NCBI GenBank assembly: GCA_007131625.1
Contig: SLQC01000386.1
Span: 1 to 23,604 of the forward strand
Origin: Balneolales bacterium
GTDB taxonomy: Bacteria > Bacteroidota > Rhodothermia > Balneolales > Natronogracilivirgulaceae
DNA length: 23,604 nucleotides
Direction of reading: 5' to 3'
Part shown: positions 7,789 through 15,892 of the stretch, in pieces
Position numbering within the stretch: the first letter of the stretch is position 1
Layout of the letters: each line of letters opens with the position of its first letter
Translations under genes and position numbers: made by a program
Notes under the pieces: generated by a model
Databases searched by the model: none
The model's input: the letters and a program-made list of their open reading frames with translations, nothing else
What the model was told of the DNA's origin: nothing

Positions 7789-9324
7789 TCACCATTGATC
7801 ACGATCAAGTGAACGGTACTGCACCGCTTCCGCAAGGTGATGTGCTTTTATGTGTTTGGCATTATCCATATCCGCAATGGTTCGAGATACTTTCAGAATG
7901 CGATCATAGGCTCTGGCCGACAATCCCAGCTTGGTCAGTGCCTGCTTCAGCAGACTGGAACCCTGACTATCTATTACGCATATCATCCTGACCATCCGGG
8001 TACTCATTTGTGCGTTATTAAACACTCCGGCAGCTTTTTCAAATCTTCTTTTTTGTCTTTCACGGGCATTTATCACCCGTTCACGGATAGCATCCGACCC
8101 CTCCGCCGCCGAATTAACCGACAACTCATCATAACTTACTTTTCGGACCTCCACATGCAGATCGATCCGATCCATCAGGGGACCGCTCACTTTTCCCATG
8201 TAACGCTGAACCTCTTCTGGCGTCGATACACCCGGGTCATCCGGATCGAACCAATCGCCACTCGGAGACGGGTTCATTGAGGCGACCAGCATTATCCGGG
8301 ACGGATAGTTTACACTGATCCTGGATCTTGATATGGTTACCAGCCCATCTTCAAGGGGCTGTCGCAATACTTCCAGAGCGCTTTTTCGAAATTCCGGCAA
8401 TTCATCCAGAAACAGCACTCCGTTATGTGCGAGCGAAATTTCGCCCGGACGGGGGAAACTGCCGCCACCAACAAGTGCGGCATCAGATATGGTATGATGT
8501 GGTGACCGAAACGGACGCTGGATGATCAGTGAAGAGCCGTTATTCAATAGACCTGCAACGGAATGAATCCGGGTGGTTTCCAGTGCTTCCTCCAGAGTGA
8601 ATGGTGGCAAAATGGAAGCAAGTCGACGGGCGATCATCGTTTTTCCCGATCCCGGTGGTCCGATCATGATGATATTGTGGCCACCCGCTGCCGCCACCTC
8701 CATCGCTCGTTTCACATTTTCTTGTCCCCGAACATCCCGATAATCCATCACGCTGTTTTTCCGATCTCTCTGGAACAGCTTTTTTATATCGACACGAACA
8801 GGTGATATTTCTTTTATGCCATTCAACCAGTCGGTTACCGCCGTCATGTGGGAAAACCCATAGACATCCACACCATCCACCACAGCCGCTTCCCTCGCGT
8901 TTTTTTCCGGGACAACCACCTGTTTTATACCCTTGTCCCGGGCTTCAACCGCAACAGGTAAAACTCCATTGACCGGACGCAGAGAACCGTCCAAGGCCAA
9001 TTCACCCAGTATTAGTGTCTCCGGTAGCTTGTCCGTACGAACTTGCCGGGACATTGCAAGCAGTCCGACAGCTATCGGCAGATCAAATAAACTGCCCTCT
9101 TTCGGGAGGCTTGCCGGGGCGAGGTTAACCGTAATACGTCCTCTCGGCATTTCAAATCCGCAGTTTCTTACCGCCGCTTCAATGCGATCTCTTGACTCGC
9201 TTATGGCACGGTCCGGAAGTCCCACCAGATAATACTGGGGAATCCCGTTCACTGCATTGGTCTCCACATCAATCAAATGGGCATCTACACCGAATGTCGA
9301 TGCACAATATGTATGTGCCAGCAT
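7789..9324 (-). CDS. comM: ComM/YifB family Mg-chelatase-like AAA+ ATPase
   Basis: ComM is a hexameric DNA helicase that promotes branch migration during natural transformation. Order of domains in the 511-residue product: N-terminal ChlI-like fold (about 1-170), AAA+ core with Walker A GPPGSGKT (222-229) and Walker B GVLFLDELPEF (302-312), the RSPHHTISDAALVGGG loop (273-288), the sensor region SGPLMDRIDLHVEV (380-393), and a C-terminal lid with LSARAYDRILKVSRTIAD (468-485). I chose ATG 9324 rather than the longer frame reaching 9423: MLAHTYCASTFGVDAHLI is the conserved start and GAGGA (9332-9336) lies 7 bases upstream. The Cys-rich NPCPCG...C.C segment of many homologues is NPSPSGDWFDPDDPG here, without cysteines, as I recall for Bacteroidota relatives. 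Confidence 0.94.
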   Translation of the reverse strand: MLAHTYCASTFGVDAHLIDVETNAVNGIPQYYLVGLPDRAISESRDRIEAAVRNCGFEMPRGRITVNLAPASLPKEGSLFDLPIAVGLLAMSRQVRTDKLPETLILGELALDGSLRPVNGVLPVAVEARDKGIKQVVVPEKNAREAAVVDGVDVYGFSHMTAVTDWLNGIKEISPVRVDIKKLFQRDRKNSVMDYRDVRGQENVKRAMEVAAAGGHNIIMIGPPGSGKTMIARRLASILPPFTLEEALETTRIHSVAGLLNNGSSLIIQRPFRSPHHTISDAALVGGGSFPRPGEISLAHNGVLFLDELPEFRKSALEVLRQPLEDGLVTISRSRISVNYPSRIMLVASMNPSPSGDWFDPDDPGVSTPEEVQRYMGKVSGPLMDRIDLHVEVRKVSYDELSVNSAAEGSDAIRERVINARERQKRRFEKAAGVFNNAQMSTRMVRMICVIDSQGSSLLKQALTKLGLSARAYDRILKVSRTIADMDNAKHIKAHHLAEAVQYRSLDRDQW

Positions 9325-9536
9325 GTATCTTTCCTCTTTCTTTTTCGTAATCAGAGAAACAAGCAGACACATCCTTACAGATCTCCGCACGGGATGGGGT
9401 CTTTTCAAACAAATCAGACCCATTTTTCACACGGATAAAATTTCGAATCAATACTCAGCTTTGTAATAATAACAGTGATATCAGAAACAATCGGACTTTT
9501 TTGGACATTTAATATACTTTTTGTGAGGAAACCGTT

Positions 9537-9926
9537 ATGGCACACGATCTTGTAGAAGAGATCAGGGTATCCGGCAGGGAATTAATTGATCGTGTTCAGG
9601 AACTCTTGCAGGAGGGCAGTATCCGACGAATGGTCATCATCAACGGAAAAGGTGAAACCGTTTTTGAGATACCGCTCGCACTGGGTGTTATCGGGATGGG
9701 CGGAGCCTTTGCACTCGCTCCGATTATCTCCTCCATCGCCGCTTTTGCGTTTCTCGTAAAAGACACACGAATCGTAGTAGAGCGCTACCCGCATTCCGGA
9801 AAGGGTCGGGTAAGAAACGAATTGTCCATTAAAAACAGAAGGCGGGCAGACCGTAACCAAAATCACTCCGCCCGCGATTCTTTCGAAATTGATGCCGAAT
9901 TTGAAGTCCTGGACTCACAGGATTAA
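9537..9926 (+). CDS. DUF4342 small protein
   Basis: This 129-residue protein has the DUF4342 pattern: VEEIRVSGRELIDRVQELL (6-24), then EGSIRRMVI (26-34), then a hydrophobic segment of about 25 residues (46-74) that could span the membrane, and TRIVVER (77-83). The function of the family is unknown; the first part has been compared with ubiquitin-associated-like helices in annotations of relatives. After residue 85 comes a basic, then acidic, tail (RRRADRNQ, ending EVLDSQD) longer than the core domain needs. GAGGA (9525-9529) lies 7 bases before the ATG. The gene is divergent from comM and convergent with trxB, so it is probably transcribed alone. Confidence 0.8.
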   Translation: MAHDLVEEIRVSGRELIDRVQELLQEGSIRRMVIINGKGETVFEIPLALGVIGMGGAFALAPIISSIAAFAFLVKDTRIVVERYPHSGKGRVRNELSIKNRRRADRNQNHSARDSFEIDAEFEVLDSQD

Positions 9927-9965
9927 AGCCGGAGATCAATATCGTAACGATTTTTCAATGTGTTT

Positions 9966-10946
9966 TTATGAAGCAGTTGACTCAGCGGCCTCTTTTTGCT
10001 CTTCTTCCTGTTCAGCAAGCCAGCGTTCGGAATCGATAGCCGCCATACAGCCGGTTCCGGCAGCGGTGACAGCTTGACGATAATCTTTGTCTTGCGCATC
10101 GCCACAGGCAAAAATTCCGGGTTTATTGGTATGGGTGCTGCCTGGTTTGGTCAGAATATAACCTGTTTCGTCCATTTCCAACACCTCTTTGAATAAATCG
10201 GTATTGGGCTTGTGTCCGATCGCAAGAAACACACCGGTCACATTTTTAAGTGTAGTAATTTCATCGGTTTGTACATTTTTCACCTTGACACCATCAACTA
10301 CCTTGTCTCCCAGTACTTCCTCCAGTACGGTATTCCACATCACTTCCACTTTGGGATGCCCAAGAGCGCGCTTTTGCATAATTTTGGACGCCCGAAACTT
10401 GTCCCGACGATGCAAAATGGTCACCTTGCTCGCAAACCGGGTCAGAAACGTAGCTTCTTCCATAGCCGTATCACCACCACCGATAACTACGACCTCCTGA
10501 TCCTTGAAAAAAGCACCGTCGCAGGTCGCACAAGCCGTCACACCGTGTCCGCGTAACTGCTGCTCACTTTCTAAACCCAGCCATTTGGCGGAAGCACCCG
10601 TTGAAACGATCAGGGCTTTGGCGTTAAGTTCGGTTTTATCATCAACCGTCACCTTGTAGGGTTGTTGATCGAAATCGATTTTTGTAACGGTTCCCCAACG
10701 GCAATCAGCCCCGAAACGGGTGGCTTGCTTTCGGAAATCATCCATCATTTGCGGACCAAGCACGCCGTCCGGGTACCCCGGATAGTTCTCCACGTCGGTT
10801 GTTGTCGTCAATTGCCCCCCCGGTTCAGGACCCTCGAAAACAAGCGGGTTCAAATTGGCCCTTGCGGCATAAAGTGCCGCCGTAAGCCCGGCAGGTCCAC
10901 TCCCGATTATTACCACATCCATTGTTTTTCCAGCAATATCATCCAT
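9966..10946 (-). CDS. trxB: Thioredoxin-disulfide reductase
   Basis: This cytosolic FAD enzyme uses NADPH to reduce thioredoxin. The 326 residues show the low-molecular-weight TrxR layout: FAD-binding GSGPAG (15-20), GGQL (43-46), the redox-active pair CATC (139-142) in TACATCDG, NADPH-binding GGGDTA (156-161), HRRDKFRAS (179-187), whose arginines bind the 2'-phosphate and indicate NADPH, and the second FAD motif GIFACGDAQDKDYRQAVTA (277-295). The C-terminus has an extra Glu-rich tail (EQEEEQKEAAE). The start at 10946 has only a weak AGAGAA upstream; a second in-frame ATG at residue 9 is a possible alternative. It is divergent from pntAA, with a 461-base gap. Confidence 0.95.
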   Translation of the reverse strand: MDDIAGKTMDVVIIGSGPAGLTAALYAARANLNPLVFEGPEPGGQLTTTTDVENYPGYPDGVLGPQMMDDFRKQATRFGADCRWGTVTKIDFDQQPYKVTVDDKTELNAKALIVSTGASAKWLGLESEQQLRGHGVTACATCDGAFFKDQEVVVIGGGDTAMEEATFLTRFASKVTILHRRDKFRASKIMQKRALGHPKVEVMWNTVLEEVLGDKVVDGVKVKNVQTDEITTLKNVTGVFLAIGHKPNTDLFKEVLEMDETGYILTKPGSTHTNKPGIFACGDAQDKDYRQAVTAAGTGCMAAIDSERWLAEQEEEQKEAAESTAS

Positions 10947-11045
10947 AATTATTCTCTGTTATCTTTTTGTATCAATTTTCACTCTGTTCAGACGCTGAAT
11001 CTTACGTGATTATTCGTATACATGAGATTACAATGTATGGATTTA

Positions 11046-11144
11046 TTAGTTCACATGGGGCATCCATTCATGTGTTAAATCATGCGCCTTTGTGTCAGTG
11101 ATCACCGTTATGGGTGTTTCATCACCAAAATAAAGGTACGAGGA
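11046..11144 (-). pseudogene. Short coding-like remnant of unknown origin
   Basis: A minus-strand frame of 32 codons bounded by stops reads SSYLYFGDETPITVITDTKA, then HDLTHEWMPHVN and TAA (11046). The composition is strikingly protein-like for an intergenic frame. There is no start codon in this frame: it opens directly after a TGA at 11145-11147. I do not recognise the family. It could be the C-terminal end of a lost gene, or chance. Confidence 0.3.
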
Positions 11145-11303
11145 TCATACATTTTTTTCTAACGGCTGAACCATCTTATTTATCATATATAAATATATAG
11201 ATATAATATTAGAAAAACAACCGCAATACATTGGATCGATAACCGCTTTCAAAGAGGTGGGGTGGAATTATTTCTGAGCAATGGCAGTAGAAAAATCAAT
11301 CAC

Positions 11304-11329
11304 GGAAACACTATTTCCCCATTGTTTCC
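11304..11329. repeat. Inverted repeat upstream of pntAA
   Basis: GGAAACA (11304-11310) and TGTTTCC (11323-11329) are perfect 7-bp arms around a 12-base spacer, about 80 bases before the pntAA start. It could be a regulator site or a stem in the 5' leader; no T-run follows. Confidence 0.4.
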
Positions 11330-11407
11330 AATTTACTCACAATTATGTATGTTATGAAGCACTAATGATTTACTAAATCAAAACAACACCAGTGAGGAGC
11401 ATAGGTT

Positions 11408-12529
11408 GTGAATATTGCTGTTCCCAAAGAGACGGTTGATGATGAAGCCCGTGTAGCGCTGACGCCCGCTGTCGTCTCTCAAATTGTATCATCCGGACTC
11501 AGTGTCTCTATTCAAAAGGGGGCCGGGATGACATCCTCTTTTACCGATACCGCGTATGAAAAAGCAGGTGGGAAAATCGTCCCGGATGCAAAATCCCTGT
11601 ACAAAGGAGCCGATGTCGTACTGAAGGTGCAAAAACCGGATGACGAAGAAATCGCCATGATGAATCCCGGAACGGTGCTTATCACCTTTTTATGGGCATT
11701 GTCGGATCAGCCGCTTGTCGAGAAACTGCAGAGAGCCAATATAACGGCTATCGGAATGGAGGCATTGCCTCGTATCAGCCGGGCACAAAGAATGGATGCC
11801 CTCAGTGCAATGAGTTCTATCGCCGGGTACAAATCTGTACTTATCGGAGCCAATGCTCTCGGTAAATACCTGCCGATGCTGATCACAGCTGCCGGCACCA
11901 TCGCACCGGCGAAAATTCTTGTACTCGGAGCCGGGGTGGCCGGACTCCAGGCTATAGCCACAGCCAGGCGGCTCGGTGCAGTCGTGGAGGCGTTTGATGT
12001 GCGTTCCGATGTCAAGGAGCAGGTCGAAAGTCTCGGCGCTTCGTTTATCGAAATCCCATTGGAGGAAGAAGAAACCGAAACCAAAGGTGGGTATGCCAAA
12101 GATATGAGCAAGGAAGCCCAGGAAAAACAGAAACAGATCATACACGAACACATCAAAAAAAGCGACCTTGTGATCACCACGGCACTGATTCCCGGAAAGC
12201 CTGCTCCCAAACTGATCACCGCCGCAATGGTGGCCGATATGTCGCCTGGCGCTGTAATCGTCGATCTGGCATCCGAACAGGGAGGCAACTGTGAACTCAC
12301 CAGGCCAGGCGAAGACTACTTTACCGACAACGGCGTGATCATCCGCGGCCCACTCAACATACCTTCCGCAATGCCGATCCACGCATCCCAGCTTTATGCC
12401 AAAACAATTCATGCACTGCTTATGCACGTGATCAAAGACGGCCAGATTCATCTCGATTTCGACGACGAAATCACCGGTCAGGCTACCATCACGCATAACG
12501 GAAAAATTGTCAGTTCACTTCTGTCCTGA
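11408..12529 (+). CDS. pntAA: NAD(P)+ transhydrogenase (proton-translocating), alpha-1 subunit
   Basis: This is the soluble NAD(H)-binding domain I of the transhydrogenase, which uses the proton gradient to drive hydride transfer from NADH to NADP+. The 373 residues contain the AlaDH/PNT N-terminal half, the conserved block RMDALSAMSSIAGY (128-141) and the Rossmann motif GAGVAGLQ (174-181) with Asp198 for the NAD ribose. VVDLASEQGGNCELT-like sequence starts near residue 284. No membrane segment is present, so the alpha chain is split and the membrane part is the next gene. The start is GTG at 11408, preceded by GAGGAG ending at 11399; no ATG fits. First gene of pntAA-pntAB-pntB. Confidence 0.95.
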   Translation: MNIAVPKETVDDEARVALTPAVVSQIVSSGLSVSIQKGAGMTSSFTDTAYEKAGGKIVPDAKSLYKGADVVLKVQKPDDEEIAMMNPGTVLITFLWALSDQPLVEKLQRANITAIGMEALPRISRAQRMDALSAMSSIAGYKSVLIGANALGKYLPMLITAAGTIAPAKILVLGAGVAGLQAIATARRLGAVVEAFDVRSDVKEQVESLGASFIEIPLEEEETETKGGYAKDMSKEAQEKQKQIIHEHIKKSDLVITTALIPGKPAPKLITAAMVADMSPGAVIVDLASEQGGNCELTRPGEDYFTDNGVIIRGPLNIPSAMPIHASQLYAKTIHALLMHVIKDGQIHLDFDDEITGQATITHNGKIVSSLLS

Positions 12530-12578
12530 TCTGCTAACTAAACTGCTTATCCGGAGCACAATCAAACCAAATCCTTTT

Positions 12579-12866
12579 ATGGAGACTTTCATTTTCAATC
12601 TTTTCATCTTCGTACTGGCCGCATTTGTCGGTTTTGAAGTGATATCCAAAGTTCCCCCTACATTGCACACTCCGCTGATGTCCGGTGCCAACGCAATTTC
12701 CGGTATCACCCTGGTCGGTGCACTCATCATCGCGAGTCATGTAGTCTGTACCATTACCTGTTACATCGGTTTCGTAGCCATCATATTCGCGACCATAAAT
12801 GTTGTAGGCGGATTTATGGTCACCGACCGCATGCTGGAAATGTTTAAGAAGAAGGGGGATGAGTAA
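12579..12866 (+). CDS. pntAB: Transhydrogenase alpha-2 subunit (membrane part of the alpha chain)
   Basis: A 95-residue integral membrane protein with three or four hydrophobic segments and the domain II signature HTPLMSGANAISGI (about 29-42). Together with PntB it forms the proton channel. I chose ATG 12579 over the longer frame from 12507, because METFIFNLFIFVLAAFVGFE matches the family start and the longer frame would overlap pntAA. No good Shine-Dalgarno is seen (GGAG at about 12553 is too far), so translation may be coupled to pntAA, whose stop lies 49 bases upstream. Its TAA overlaps the pntB ATG by one base (TAATG). Confidence 0.93.
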   Translation: METFIFNLFIFVLAAFVGFEVISKVPPTLHTPLMSGANAISGITLVGALIIASHVVCTITCYIGFVAIIFATINVVGGFMVTDRMLEMFKKKGDE

Positions 12867-14284
12867 TGAATCCATTGGTGCCTGAAGCTATTGCCGATTA
12901 TCTGCCGAATGCCATTCAACTGGCTTATCTCCTGGCTGCTGTCCTGTTTATTCTTGGGCTAAAGCGGCTGAGTTCACCTGCCACCGCCCGTTCCGGAAAC
13001 ATGCTTGCTTCGATTGGTATGTTCATTGGTGTCGTGGTCACATTATTTGACCGGGACATCATTTCATTTGAGTTTATCATTGCGGGAATATTTATTGGAG
13101 CAATCATCGGTGCGTTCCTTGCCCGCAAGGTACAGATGACCTCCATGCCCGAGCTGGTCTCCCTCTTCAACGGTTTTGGCGGCGCTGCATCAGCTCTGGT
13201 CGCTTCCGGAGAATATTTCCGGTTGGCAACCGAACCGTTCGGTGGACACGAACTGGGCGCAATGGTCATCTCTCTGTTTATTGGTTCTTTGACCTTCACC
13301 GGCAGCATGATTGCTTTTGGCAAGCTTAAAGGGATAATTGGAGGAAGCCCAATGGTGTATCCCGGTTACAAGGTTGTCAATACTACCCTTTTAATTATAT
13401 TACTTGTGTTTGCCGTGTTGTTCGTGGTGGATGCCGATAACAGGACATTCTATCTGGTAATTACCGGTTTAGCCCTGATGCTGGGAATCCTTTTGGTACT
13501 TCCAATTGGCGGTGCCGATATGCCGGTGGTAATCTCTCTGCTAAACTCCCTGACCGGCCTCGCGGCTTCAGCCACCGGATTTGTACTGAACAACAACCTG
13601 CTGATCATCAGTGGAACCCTGGTCGGGTCAGCCGGACTCATTCTTACCATGATCATGTGCAAAGCCATGAATCGTCCGCTTGCAAATGTGCTATTCGGTG
13701 CATTTGGAACCGAGGCGGCCGGGCCTGGAGGTACCACGGCAGATATGGGTAAAACGGTGAAAGAAGTGACAGCAGAAGACCTTTCGGTGATGACCACATA
13801 CGCCAAACGAGTGGTGATTGTGCCGGGTTACGGACTTGCGGTCGCCCAGGCGCAGCATGTCATCCGCGAAGTAGCCGATTTTCTGGAATCGAAAGGGGTG
13901 GATATCCGATACGGGATTCATCCGGTGGCCGGACGCATGCCCGGTCATATGAACGTGCTGCTGGCCGAGGCCAATGTACCATATCCGCAATTGTTTGATA
14001 TGGACGATATCAACAAGGAATTTGAAAAAACCGATGTGGTTCTGGTGATCGGAGCAAACGACGTCGTCAACCCGGATGCCCGGACTAATTCGAACAGCCC
14101 GATCTACGGCATGCCGATATTAAATGTGGATGAAGCCAAGTCGGTAGTGATTCTCAAGCGTAGCTTGAATCCCGGTTTCGCAGGTATCGACAACCAGCTG
14201 TTCTATGGTGAAAACAGTTATATTTTCTTCGGAGATGCCAAAAAATCGCTCGAGACATTAATTCAGGCATTAAAAGAGCTTTGA
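12866..14284 (+). CDS. pntB: NAD(P) transhydrogenase beta subunit
   Basis: The beta subunit carries the rest of the membrane domain II (about residues 15-270, several hydrophobic helices) and the NADP(H)-binding domain III. Landmarks are MPELVSLFNGFGGAASA (94-110), GLAASATGF, GTEAAGPGGTTADMG, the NADP-binding GYGLAVAQAQHVIREVAD, the IHPVAGRMPGHMNVLLAEA loop, and GANDVVNPDAR. At 472 residues it is of normal length (about 460). Translation starts at the ATG overlapping the pntAB stop, with AGGGGG at about 12852-12858 as ribosome-binding site. The three-gene operon ends here; nfnB follows convergently after 129 bases. Confidence 0.96.
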   Translation: MNPLVPEAIADYLPNAIQLAYLLAAVLFILGLKRLSSPATARSGNMLASIGMFIGVVVTLFDRDIISFEFIIAGIFIGAIIGAFLARKVQMTSMPELVSLFNGFGGAASALVASGEYFRLATEPFGGHELGAMVISLFIGSLTFTGSMIAFGKLKGIIGGSPMVYPGYKVVNTTLLIILLVFAVLFVVDADNRTFYLVITGLALMLGILLVLPIGGADMPVVISLLNSLTGLAASATGFVLNNNLLIISGTLVGSAGLILTMIMCKAMNRPLANVLFGAFGTEAAGPGGTTADMGKTVKEVTAEDLSVMTTYAKRVVIVPGYGLAVAQAQHVIREVADFLESKGVDIRYGIHPVAGRMPGHMNVLLAEANVPYPQLFDMDDINKEFEKTDVVLVIGANDVVNPDARTNSNSPIYGMPILNVDEAKSVVILKRSLNPGFAGIDNQLFYGENSYIFFGDAKKSLETLIQALKEL

Positions 14285-14413
14285 ACCCTGCTTCATTTCT
14301 TTCAATGTTTGATTGCGGTGAATCTTTGCCCGCATATGAAACCATGAAAGGGCTTTGATACCTTCATAGCCCGAATAATGTGTATTAACTGATTTACATC
14401 TGTTACTTGCAAG

Positions 14414-15892
14414 TCAGGTCTGCACAGACTCTTTATGTGCTCTTTTTTTCGTCAGATAAGTATCGATTGACCGGGAAGCAAGTTTACCGTCAGCCACCGC
14501 CTGTATCACCGTAGCTCCACCACGTGAGATATCGCCACCTGCAAAAATACCAACCCGGCTGGTAGCACCATTTTCATCGACAATAATCGTGCCCCAATCC
14601 GATGTCTTGAGGCCCGGCGTGGTTTGCTGAATAATCGGATTCGGTCTCTGACCGATTGCCACAATAACGGTATCCACATCAATGATGAAATTGGAGTCCT
14701 CAATAGGGACCGGCCGGCGACGACCCTGCTCATCGGGCTCACCCAGTTCCATTTTTTGACATTCGATGGACCGCACGCTTCCATCCTCACTGCCGTGTAT
14801 TTTGACAGGGTTGGTCAGGAAGTGAAATTCAATACCCTCTTCCTCGGCGTGATGTACCTCTTCAGCACGTGCAGGCATCTCCTCCCTGGAGCGACGGTAC
14901 AACAGAATCGCCTTTTCGGGATCGAACCGTTTGGAGGTGCGGACCGCATCCATTGCCACATCCCCGCCGCCGATAACCGCAATCCGGTTACCAAGTTTCA
15001 GAGGTGTGTCATACTCCGGAAACTTGTAGGCTTTCATCAGATTCACACGCGTTAAAAGTTCACTTGCTGAATAGACATCACTCAGGTTTTCACCGGGAAT
15101 ATTGAGAAATCTTGGAGACCCAGCTCCGGTACCCAGGTACACCGCCTCAAATCCCATATCATCAAACAATTCGTCAATGGTGAGTGTCCGCCCGATGATG
15201 ACATTGGTTTCAATTTTGACTCCCAGCGCTTTAACGCGATCAATTTCAGCGTCAACGATATGTTTAGGCAGCCGGAATTCCGGTATGCCAAACTTCAGTA
15301 CACCACCGGCCTCGTGCAAGGCTTCAAAAATAGTCACATCATAACCACGCTGTGCCAGTTCTGCCGACACGGTGAGTCCGCCGGGACCCGATCCGACCAC
15401 TGCAACGCTTTGCCCCTTTGATTCGGCAACTTCAGGTGGGGTAAAATTGCCACTTTTTATTTCATAGTCGGCTACAAAACGCTCTAGTTTGCCAATGGCA
15501 AGCGGTTCATTCTTCTTTCCGACCAAACAGACCTGCTCACACAGGCTTTCCTGGGGACACACACGACCACAAATTGCCGGCAGATAGTTTGACTCGCGGA
15601 TCTTGTTGATCGCTCCCTGATAATCTTTCTGATATATAAGTCCGATAAAAGAACGGATATCAACATTGACAGGACACCCTTCTATACAAACCGGATCGTT
15701 ACATTCCAGGCATCGCAGAGCCTCTTCCGATGCCAGTTCTACATTAAAACCTTCTGAAACTTCAGCAAAATTATGTATACGACAACCGGGATCCTGCTCG
15801 ATCGGATCATGCCGCGGAATCTGCATCCGTTCCTTCGGCTTCAGCGGCATAATTTTTTCAGATTTTCTTTTTGATACTTTCTTTCTGCTCAT
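14414..15892 (-). CDS. nfnB: NfnB-like flavo-iron-sulfur oxidoreductase (GltD/SudA family)
   Basis: In NfnAB this large subunit carries two [4Fe-4S] clusters, an FAD and the NADP(H) site. The complex couples NADH and reduced ferredoxin to NADP+ reduction by flavin-based bifurcation. The 492 residues show the N-terminal cluster cysteines CLECNDPVC..GCP (61, 64, 69, 73) and CGRVCPQESLCEQVC (108, 112, 118, 122), FAD motif GSGPGG (167-172), NADPH motif GGGDVAMD (308-315), YRRSREEMPAR (332-342), and AGGDISRGGATVIQAVADGK (451-470). I chose ATG 15892 because it overlaps the nfnA stop as ATGA; a longer frame exists but ignores this coupling. Alternative names are SudA, or homotetrameric NADPH-GltA; no glutamate synthase large subunit is visible nearby. 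Confidence 0.88.
   Translation of the reverse strand: MSRKKVSKRKSEKIMPLKPKERMQIPRHDPIEQDPGCRIHNFAEVSEGFNVELASEEALRCLECNDPVCIEGCPVNVDIRSFIGLIYQKDYQGAINKIRESNYLPAICGRVCPQESLCEQVCLVGKKNEPLAIGKLERFVADYEIKSGNFTPPEVAESKGQSVAVVGSGPGGLTVSAELAQRGYDVTIFEALHEAGGVLKFGIPEFRLPKHIVDAEIDRVKALGVKIETNVIIGRTLTIDELFDDMGFEAVYLGTGAGSPRFLNIPGENLSDVYSASELLTRVNLMKAYKFPEYDTPLKLGNRIAVIGGGDVAMDAVRTSKRFDPEKAILLYRRSREEMPARAEEVHHAEEEGIEFHFLTNPVKIHGSEDGSVRSIECQKMELGEPDEQGRRRPVPIEDSNFIIDVDTVIVAIGQRPNPIIQQTTPGLKTSDWGTIIVDENGATSRVGIFAGGDISRGGATVIQAVADGKLASRSIDTYLTKKRAHKESVQT

Larger units (their letters stand above)
10947..11407. other. Divergent intergenic region trxB/pntAA
   Basis: This region must hold the promoters of both trxB and the pnt operon. 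Visible structure: an AT-rich tract at about 11175-11215 that could contain promoter elements, an inverted repeat at 11304-11329, and a short minus-strand coding-like remnant at 11046-11144. I could not pick a convincing -35/-10 pair. Confidence 0.4.

Noticed and set aside
9325..9423. N-terminal extension of ComM
   Set aside because: The family start and a good Shine-Dalgarno are at 9324; the extension is basic, unconserved-looking sequence.
9940..9957. ATCGTAACGAT with T-run between the DUF4342 gene and trxB as a terminator
   Set aside because: The stem is only 4 bp with a 3-base loop; too weak to call.
11690..12496. 268-codon minus-strand ORF opposite pntAA
   Set aside because: Antisense to conserved transhydrogenase sequence, with odd composition and no recognised domain.
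14414..15892. Glutamate synthase small subunit gltD
   Set aside because: No large subunit is present, and the overlapping partner gene has the NfnA-type Asp/Cys iron-sulfur motif, which favours NfnAB.
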